From positions 124,001-188,000 of the forward strand of contig CAKJVC010000124.1 in the NCBI GenBank assembly GCA_918026815.1: a stretch of DNA of 64,000 nucleotides, read 5' to 3'. This DNA is from Chalara sp. BL73 (Eukaryota; Ascomycota; Leotiomycetes; Helotiales). Position 1 is the first letter of the stretch, and each line of letters begins with the position of its first letter. The notes below the pieces were generated by a model that saw only the letters and a list, made by a program, of their open reading frames with translations, searched no databases and was not told where the DNA came from. The translations under genes and the position numbers were made by a program. Below, one piece after another: positions 56,322 to 64,000 of this stretch.

Positions 56322-58948
56322 ATATACCGCAGAGAGAGCGATATAGGTTTGCTCATGCTATTGACGAAATAGAAAGAATGTCTGACATTTCTCCTCCGTA
56401 CATCAAGACACTCGCATTCATTCCCATTTGACCACTTTATTTGATCACTATCTCTATCTGTAAGTACTTCCTCTTGCGCAATCAACATAGACCCAAGCCC
56501 GGGACAAATAAGCTGGTGTAGGAACTTGTTCATGCAGCTGAGGTACGTGGAGCCAACGGATCATACAATGTTTGTGAAAATGACATAAAAATGAAATACA
56601 CAACACAAAGCACAGCGACAGCAAACCATAGAACCAACTCCTGATTTAAACCTTGGGATGTTGATACCTCTTGCAGAGAGATTATAACCAACTTATCGAC
56701 CACCTCATGTCTGTACATGTATACAAATCCTAGACAATATAGAAACTATACCATACTTCCCAGAGGGCAGTGATGCCGTGCAGAGCCAGTTACCAGGGGT
56801 GTAGGCTATTTTTGCGACTCTTATATACTTTAACAGGCGGGAGATAATGTGCTTTTTCAAATCAGTTCAACTGTGACAGGAATGATTTAATGAAAAGGTT
56901 TGGAATGACCAGTCTAGGAATAAAAAGGAGTATTGTCTGTTCTAGTCGCAAAGTTGCTTTATACCCAAATTAAATGCAGAAAAATATAAGCCACGGGTCA
57001 GGACATTTTCTTTTTGTGGACAGTGATAAACGAACTTGTTCATTCCATATCTGTAACACTGTACAATTTTGTAGCACAGCCTTGTTATTTGACAATGTGT
57101 GTAAGAACAATGAAAACGGTGTCATAACAGGCAACTATCAGAAGGCAGGTGAGAACTTTACATATTGTAAGCAAATAAAAATTAAGAATTGTACAATAAT
57201 TTGTCAGTGCAAAGAACTCATTATGTTCCTCCGCTCCCACATTGAGAACACCATAGTCTACATACCCATCTCGCAATGCTAGTGGTCTGCAGCGTACTGG
57301 CCACATGTATCATACTTCAAGCTTGAAAGACCACAGCCCTGAGGATAAAGACGGGGAGTTCCAAAATTGAGACGAACGTAAAGCAAGCGTGGCTAATTAA
57401 TTTTCGAAGCGGGAAGTCCAAAGAATATTTACTTGCCATATTAAAGAGATAGTGAGAACCTGGGTGTGCCTGGACAGTGGACAACTTCCTCAGCAAACAC
57501 TCTAGGCTGAGGGGGGGCTTTCTGGATGGCAAAGGCCAGAAAACATTCTACGATCCCCTGTAGGAAGAATGACCCTTGGACAGAAATTGGTAACCATGAA
57601 GAAGTTCTGTCACCAAAATGAAATGAGCTATCTTCATTACTGAACAACAAAAGCTTATCACAACAGCGAAACTCCTTAAATTATCAACAACATCAACACA
57701 ATCTGTTTGTAAATTATGAAGTCATCTCGGCACTTGATAATCCCCCGCAAAACTTTTAGAACTCCTCACTCTAGTGCTTGCCCCTCTCATTTACAAATAA
57801 ATTCTTGTACGCGCCCCTTCTGTGATAATTTGTAGTGAAAGAATGCTAGTTCCTTATATATGCTAGCTATTGATTGCAATACTGAGAGATTTTGGTCAGC
57901 ACCAAAAATCAAGAATTATCCAGCTTGTGGCAAGAACAGCAGTAAACCAAATACCTATATAAGAAAAGAGAGAAACATTTCAGATAAGATTTAAACCTGG
58001 CAAGGAACTATTACGGGTGGTAAATGTGTAAAGGCAAGCTAAGTAATTACCTTGCTCTCCGATTGTATAGTTGTGAATCTTTGTTTCTTGCTTGAAACTC
58101 TGCTACCCTTTCTTCCCTACGGTGAATTTTAGCAGATACACTGTACGGCCCCACAATAAAAGTTCAAGAGTTGACAACATGATACGATTGACGATGCGAC
58201 TTAAAGGCATAGACATGAGAGAAAAGCTGTAAAGATAGTTTCGCATGGAAAATGTAGGATTAATATCACCTGGTACAACTACGCTTCTGCAAAGAATGTG
58301 AGACCCATGGACCCATGCTAGTGAAATCTTTTCACAAGCTTGCTCTCAAACTCGTTCTCGAACCAAACATCCACCCTGTTGTCTTAATTTTTGGAAATCG
58401 ATTCGGTTCGTCCCCGCCTAAGTAACACCGGATCATGCGAAACCATCTACATGTGACTGACTAACATGAAATAAATTGACTCGCAGCTCAGAACAACCAT
58501 CCAAATCACCAACTATCCTCACCGCAACTTCAAAATCCTGCCTGCAAGCCCACCTTAAAGCTTGAAACATAGAAAAATGAAGTATATACCCGATAAAACA
58601 CGTATTGGGTGTTTTCTCTATGCCATCAAAAGAGCCCTGACTAGCAGATCTAGTATTGAAGCCGCTACCAGATCCCTCTCTTAGTTCTAGCCGAGTCCTG
58701 GGTATTACACCTTCCTACTAGCAACTCTGAAGCATTCGTAGAAGGCAGGAACCTCTGCGACGTTTCTAAGAACTATCTGATATTACAGGAGCAAAATGGA
58801 AGGCGCAAAAACAAGTCGACCCCAATTATGCGGATTTTCTCTACCATCGCAAATCTCTATCCTAATAACCCATACCAGACTAATTGAAATCAGCCTGAAG
58901 CACCAGCGTAGTGATGGCTGCCATTTCTAGACAGACTTCAGAGAAAGA
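56322..58948. other. Intergenic, 2.6 kb, no supported gene
   Basis: Only short ORFs (for example 56,974-57,282) without domains. Low GC content in places. Nothing recognisable. Confidence 0.4.
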
Positions 58949-59317
58949 TCAATTCCCTCCCCCTTCAAGATCGACTTCCCCATTTACATCGACCGGTGAC
59001 TTGTCTTGTCGCCCTTCACGTCGGCGGCGAGCTCCTAGGATGAAAAAGAGGAGGAAAAGAAAGTAGAGGGCGGAGGCCGGGCTCGAACCACTGTCTTTGT
59101 TGTTATGATTATCCGTGGAAGAGTCTGACGGCTGCTCTCCCTGGTCTTCTTCAGAGCTGGCTTTCTTGTGTACCCAACGTGCTTGAATGTCTGGGTATCG
59201 TGCTTTCGCGGGAGATAGAAGGAAGGTGGACGGAGCGAAGTGGTGACGGGAGAAGCGGCGGGTGGAAGGCGCCGTCCGGCCATTGACAAGGAGCCGCATA
59301 ATTAAAGATCGTAACAT
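58949..59317 (-). CDS. Small mitochondrial-type membrane protein, 122 aa
   Basis: I start at Met 59317 because MLRSLIMRLLVNGRTAPSTR and the following SRRFSRHH-like stretch form a basic, serine-rich mitochondrial presequence. The ORF extends upstream to 59566, but that part lacks protein-like features. A polar region (KKASSEEDQGEQPSDSSTDN) follows, then one helix (ASALYFLFLLFFILGA) and a basic RRRREGRQ stretch. The tail is acidic (VDVNGEVDLEGGG). This layout fits a single-pass inner-membrane protein. No family name recognised. Confidence 0.55.
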   Translation of the reverse strand: MLRSLIMRLLVNGRTAPSTRRFSRHHFAPSTFLLSPAKARYPDIQARWVHKKASSEEDQGEQPSDSSTDNHNNKDSGSSPASALYFLFLLFFILGARRRREGRQDKSPVDVNGEVDLEGGGN

Positions 59318-61444
59318 AGTTGATCGCAAAATGCTGGCAAATTGTTTTGATGAACAATGAATGTCGGATAATAGATAAGGGACGATGGATGATTGTTGTA
59401 GAGAAACAGAAACCTTGAAAATCTGGTGTGGGACTTTTGATAAATAGTCTTCGGGAAGTGGCTTACTATTAGAAAGGTTAATCATAACGCATAGTAGCCC
59501 GCCGAAGCACGCCGGAGCACGAGCGCGCCTCTTGAAGGTCGCGGCCACGAAGAGTTGTGTTTCCAAGACGAAACATATTAAAAAAACAAGTCAAATAACA
59601 AAGACACTCCTTAGTTTACGAAGGGCAATCGAAACAACATGTTGCGCGCTGAAAGTTTAGTAGAGTGCATGATGTATCTAGTTCTTTAGCGAGAATATAG
59701 TCGCAACGAGAATACTAGCAGAGAAGGTTGGCGGTCGAACAAAAATATCTTCGGCCATTAAAAACCGAAAGTTGTGGTGGCGGGACCCGAATGCCGCTGT
59801 ATATAACACTTAACCCCAAGATATACAGGCGCCTTCTTCTGATTATTATTAACTTATAGTTCGCAGGAATGTTTTCTTTCCGAGTTCTGCCCGGTTCCGC
59901 TGTTCTTCGATTAGGGGTGTACTCGGTCAACGAGAGTTTAATGGAATCGGTGCTGAAGATTAGATACGCTCAATGACTGTACAGAATCACCTGAATAGTC
60001 CAACATAACTCAAGTTTACGTAGCCCACAGAAGAAGAGTTTCTGAAATCCACAACCGTACAGCCGTAAGGTCGTTTCTTAAGCATCTCAGACTTCCTGCA
60101 ACACATAACTTTATATCTTAGGACCACCTTTAGAACAGTGAAAGTTAGATCACATGTATAACATCTCTAGAAGAATGCCGGTGAATGCGTCTTTTGGGGC
60201 TAATATAATGAGGTTAATAAAAGTATAAAAGATTAAAGACACTACTTGAGAATTTCCAAGTTACTGAAGTTGCCCTCCAAGACATATGCGCATGCGATTC
60301 GAGGCTTTGAATTGGATTCCGTTTTCTTTTATGTGTCTATGGCACATGTTAGCCATGCATTAACAAAGAAAATCCTTCAACTTCCCGTTAGCGGCTCAAC
60401 ATGAATGTCGTCATCGAAAGGTAAGTCGCTGCCGCCAAACAAAAATCCAAAGCTCCTTTAGCGAAATCGACAAATAAATCTGGGCAGGGTAAAGAATCAA
60501 GAAGACCGAAAAAATGACTCCCGAGAACAACCGACAGGCAATATCCAGGAGGCTTACGAATTGCGATATGTGCAGGTAATTCCTCGCCACCAAACTCCCA
60601 TTCTATTTAGCCGATTTGAAAGTGCGTGCAATCCTGAAGAGTTCGTAAGGCAAACGGGCCTTCCTTTATAGACCGCATATCTCAACCCTAACGGGACGCA
60701 TCAGATCCTAGAATATGCCGACGCATCTAGCTCACGCAATCCTAAACACGACCAACACGTCGCACCAGAACACGCAGCGGGACAGGAAGGCCATAAAAGA
60801 CCCCCTTTCCTCTCGGTACGAGAGCATGACTTTCCATCTTTCTAGCGATTTCATGTGCGCGTGGCGAGCGAAGGAAATACAAACCTCCCGCGTTCTCACG
60901 GACGCGGGATAATGCAGCTGCAGAGGGCTGCCAAGCTTCATGTTTGGGTGATAGAGACGTGCGCCATACCATTGCCATTTGAAATCTTGTAGCGAAAGCG
61001 CTGTTGCGGATGGTTTCGTTATCGGGAAGGAGAGTGTTGTCCTGTAGGTGAGACATGTTAAAATAATAGAAGTGTGATTAGGCAGCGGGTGATATGCTGG
61101 ATATTTCGAAGGGTCGTATACTATGGATATGCTAGAGTTAAATCGTATGCTAGCACCTAGCACACGTATAGCTGCCTCCTAGACGTCGGGGGAACGTTGT
61201 ATTCCGCTGCAGAGCTTGCTTTAATCGGCTCAGATTACTGGTGGAATATCAGGAGAGAAATAGACAGAGTTTACAAAAGACCAAAGTCATGATAAGACCG
61301 AAGCAGCTTGCTTAATCTTGAACTTAGATTGTAATGTCTGTGTGGATATCTAATTTCGTGTATCTAAATCGTAAACCGTAAGGTATGTGTACATGTACAT
61401 ATCTATCATCAAACCTGTCTGTAACTTTTGTATATCCAAGACGC
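59318..61444. other. Intergenic, 2.1 kb, possible small gene not resolved
   Basis: A minus-strand ORF starting MSHLQDNTLLPDNETIRNSA (61,056) has a protein-like start and a GTATGG just downstream of MAMV that could be a donor, but I could not complete a convincing gene. Nothing else recognisable. Confidence 0.35.
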
Positions 61445-63673
61445 CTACTGATCATTCTCCTCATTGCTACTGCTGCTTTGCTCTTCTTGCACAGCATCAT
61501 CATTTGCTTGTTTCGGACTTCGATTATCGACCCATGGGGCGATAGCCTCACACCCTGCGGGCACTCGCACCTTATCCCTGACATTACATGTGCGCCAAAG
61601 GGTCTCTTTAACTTCTCTGCCAACTTGATCAATGCTGTCCATAGCCCAGATCACGTCCAGATGCTCGTATTCCTCAATGACTTTCGAATGTACAACCCTC
61701 ACACACGGTTCTCTTCCTCTCTCAAAGCGTCTCAGCAGCCGGCGTCCATCTACCAGATCATCATTGCCCGCGACCCACAGCGCAAAAGGTGGGACATGCT
61801 CATCATACCACGCCGTGCTCCCTTTAGGCTTCCTCTCCCCCCTCCTCTTCCCGGACGAATATCGCTGCGATTTCTCCTCCTCTTTCTCGTCTTTACTCTT
61901 CCCTTCCTTCCCATAATAGTCCTCCATCTCATCTTCCCTATCCTCTTGATGCCCTTCTTCCTTGGTTGCTAAAATACATTTCTGCTTCGCAAAACATTCC
62001 CGTCCCAACCACCAACGCATACTCTCCGCGCTCACATACACAGGGCTAAACTGGAACATCCTATTTCGTAAGCCGCGGTCCCAACGGGAGTCGGACCAAT
62101 CGAAGAGAAAGCTGAAGACGCGATATCCCATTGCGCCGTAAAGCTTGCCAGGCAGAGTGGCATGCATAGTCATCATAAAGGGGATGAAGGCGTGGATACC
62201 GAAAATTATGCGGAAGAAAGCGGGGGATATGACACGCATGAACTTAAAGTATGCTTTACCGATCAGAGGGCCGGCGTATGCTGCAGGAGCAAGAGCGCAG
62301 AAGACTGTCAGTTTACCGCCGAGGTCAGGACGTTGCTCTTTAGCAAGGGCGACGAGTGTTTGTGTGGTCCCTTGAGAGTGTGCTATAAGGCCAAGTTTTT
62401 CGAAGCCAGTCTCGGAGAGAACGCGAGACGTAAGAGCTGGTAGATCCATGACACCCATCTGGCGGATGTTCCATGCCCACATCCTGGGATCGGAATAATC
62501 AAGGATGGCATGCTCAGGCTTGAAGCCGCAGCGATTGTTCCCTAGCCACACATCGTAGCCCTGCTTGCAGAGATAGAATGCGAGGGAGTCATCGTCATTG
62601 GTACAGTATGCGCCGGCAGATTGGAGGAGCCCGTGGATCATTAGAACGGGGAATTTGGGTTTCCTAGAGGGAGCATATGGTCGAGATGGTGGAGAGTTGA
62701 TGAAGACGTCGGGGCCACGAGCTGCTCTTTCTTCGACTGTTAAGGGAGTAAACTCAAGAGGATTGTAGACATGCCAGAGCGTGATGATGAATCCATCTTC
62801 TGTCTGGACCTTGAACTCCTCTATATCCAGTCCTATCCTCCGAGCATAATATGCGGCGTCGCAAATTAGTGGGTCTGGACCGCCTTCGGTAGGTATGAAT
62901 TGCCCATGTGCAGCATCATCCTCATTATCACCATCCATGCCTGACCTCGAATTCCGTCTCCTTTCATGTTTTTTCCATGCTTTCTCTGTCTCTTTCCTAA
63001 TCCTCTTTTTCTTCTTTTCTTCTTCGAAAAATTGTCTCCTTTTATCTGGATTTCTAAGTGTCACGCGGAGCCAAATATGCTTAAACATTAACGGTATACT
63101 CGTGAACGCCGAACCTAAGACTATAATCCCTAGAAACGCTAAAGATAACACAAAAGATGTCGCGCGGAAAAAGTAGCAGTGTATGTTCCGCAACAAGGAT
63201 GGAGGTCCGTATAGAGGCAGAGGCGGGAATAAAGGATTTGTTCTTGATGGCGGCATCGCTCTGCGTAAGGACCCTTCCCCAGATCTCTGTATATGACCCT
63301 TCCTCTGCAGTGGCGTTGATCCAGAGACATCAGGGCCGGCTGCATTGATACGCTTGTCACCCTCAATAGCAACTTCTGGCAGACCGTCGATATCATCCTT
63401 GAGGGTATTGAGTTTTGCCGCCTCTGCCAAAGGTACGCCGGGCAATCTGCCCCCATCTGCCAGTTTTATGACCGTATCTTGAGGGGTGATATACTCGGCC
63501 GCGATGGCTGTGCCCGAATTATTGCTGGACTTGTTGGGTGCAACGTACGATAGCTTCTCGGCTTGATGCGCGTATCTGATTGCTGCAAGTGGTGACACGG
63601 TGGCGGTTGGGGTCACGGAGGATTTGGATGCAGCAGAGGCATCACCCGGAGCACGGCCAGTGTCACCCATCAT
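61445..63673 (-). CDS. Steryl ester hydrolase / acid lipase (Tgl1/Yeh family)
   Basis: A single exon of 742 residues. A long Ser/Lys-rich cytosolic N-terminus leads to one membrane helix (VLSLAFLGIIVLGSAFTSIP), then the family's lipase-associated N-terminal block (DAAYYARRIGLDIEEFKVQT, EDGFIITLWHVYNP). The hydrolase core has FPVLMIHGLLQSAGAYCTND, GYDVWLGNNRCGF, the nucleophile AHSQGTTQT (about residue 410), GNDDLVD and the acid/base His in EYEHLDVIWA (about residue 671). These enzymes release sterols from steryl esters in lipid droplets or the plasma membrane. A Lys/Glu-rich insertion (GKEGKSKDEKEEEKSQRYSS) before the Asp is longer than in yeast. All catalytic residues are present. Confidence 0.93.
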   Translation of the reverse strand: MMGDTGRAPGDASAASKSSVTPTATVSPLAAIRYAHQAEKLSYVAPNKSSNNSGTAIAAEYITPQDTVIKLADGGRLPGVPLAEAAKLNTLKDDIDGLPEVAIEGDKRINAAGPDVSGSTPLQRKGHIQRSGEGSLRRAMPPSRTNPLFPPLPLYGPPSLLRNIHCYFFRATSFVLSLAFLGIIVLGSAFTSIPLMFKHIWLRVTLRNPDKRRQFFEEEKKKKRIRKETEKAWKKHERRRNSRSGMDGDNEDDAAHGQFIPTEGGPDPLICDAAYYARRIGLDIEEFKVQTEDGFIITLWHVYNPLEFTPLTVEERAARGPDVFINSPPSRPYAPSRKPKFPVLMIHGLLQSAGAYCTNDDDSLAFYLCKQGYDVWLGNNRCGFKPEHAILDYSDPRMWAWNIRQMGVMDLPALTSRVLSETGFEKLGLIAHSQGTTQTLVALAKEQRPDLGGKLTVFCALAPAAYAGPLIGKAYFKFMRVISPAFFRIIFGIHAFIPFMMTMHATLPGKLYGAMGYRVFSFLFDWSDSRWDRGLRNRMFQFSPVYVSAESMRWWLGRECFAKQKCILATKEEGHQEDREDEMEDYYGKEGKSKDEKEEEKSQRYSSGKRRGERKPKGSTAWYDEHVPPFALWVAGNDDLVDGRRLLRRFERGREPCVRVVHSKVIEEYEHLDVIWAMDSIDQVGREVKETLWRTCNVRDKVRVPAGCEAIAPWVDNRSPKQANDDAVQEEQSSSSNEENDQ

Positions 63674-64000
63674 GGCAAGTGCAATTGATAACTGTTATCG
63701 CAGTGGGACCAAAACGGGTGGCAGCATTACCAATTAATGCTTGCAAGTTGTAGCAAGATGGATGCATATACAAAGAATAATCTATAGAAGTAAAATAAAC
63801 AATTGGAACGAGATGGGAAACGACAAGAGCAAGGTGAGAGAAGAAGAACTACGTGTAATTCTGCGGTGTGGATGATGATGATGATAATAATAATAGTAGA
63901 TGTAGATGATGATGATGATGGCTGAAATAGCGGGATAGGAATTTATCCAAGCCATGGCGGGGAAGTTAGGGACATTATCTGCCAATTAGGCCCGGATGGA
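63674..64000. other. Intergenic with trinucleotide microsatellite
   Basis: 5' region of the lipase gene. It contains the ATG/ATA trinucleotide repeat listed separately. Confidence 0.5.
63870..63919. repeat. (GAT)n/(AAT)n trinucleotide microsatellite
   Basis: GATGATGATGATGATAATAA and following units, then a second GAT run. It is likely to vary in length between strains. Confidence 0.85.

Noticed and set aside
60732..61163. Overlapping minus-strand ORFs upstream of the lipase 3' end
   Set aside because: The start MSHLQDNTLL is protein-like, but I could not build a complete gene. Left as an intergenic note.
1..64000. tRNA or rRNA genes and CRISPR arrays
   Set aside because: No A-box/B-box pair with a cloverleaf, no rRNA stretch and no regularly spaced repeat array was seen by eye; a tRNAscan-SE run would settle the tRNA point.

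Overview
This window is nuclear DNA of a filamentous ascomycete (Pezizomycotina). The evidence is short GT-AG introns of about 45-95 nt, HET and NACHT-STAND proteins, a Zn2Cys6 regulator, a GH28 pectinase relic, DUF7730-type and PAN-type fungal proteins, and an AT-rich transposon block with the signature of repeat-induced point mutation (RIP). A leotiomycete is my guess from overall protein flavour; nothing here proves it. No rRNA, tRNA or CRISPR was seen.

Layout. 1-4.6 kb: the tail of an MFS (monocarboxylate-type) transporter, a badly broken GH28 polygalacturonase and a two-exon DUF7730-like gene. 4.8-13.9 kb is a transposon nest: a 725-bp foldback element with a 9-bp target duplication (Mutator-like MITE), then a Tc1/mariner element split by a complete Ty3/gypsy chromovirus (two 456-bp LTRs, target duplication CCTGT). 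The chromovirus is heavily RIP-mutated except for the outer halves of its LTRs, carries an extra antisense Cys-rich ORF, and holds a later unmutated insertion that looks like a solo LTR. 14.1-22 kb: a six-exon gene for a secreted Cys-rich protein, a frameshifted secreted metallopeptidase with an HExxH motif, and a decayed gene.

22-42.8 kb is gene-rich: a two-pass membrane protein, an ELMO/CED-12 protein, a HET-domain gene with one in-frame stop, an EF-hand MscS channel, a secreted coiled-coil/PAN protein with a 1-nt frameshift after its signal peptide, and a NACHT-STAND receptor with acidic intragenic repeats. 45-64 kb: an AIG1-like GTPase with a coiled coil, a small secreted protein, an ankyrin protein, a secreted PAF-acetylhydrolase-like esterase divergent from a Zn2Cys6 regulator, a small mitochondrial-type protein and a Yeh/Tgl1-type steryl ester lipase.

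Biology. HET, NACHT, GTPase and ankyrin genes within about 23 kb are the classes used in fungal non-self recognition, and one is a null or truncated allele. ELMO, the MscS channel and the sterol-ester lipase are housekeeping or signalling functions. Several genes carry single-base frame breaks. They may be real decay next to a transposon island or consensus errors, and read-level checking should decide before they are called pseudogenes.
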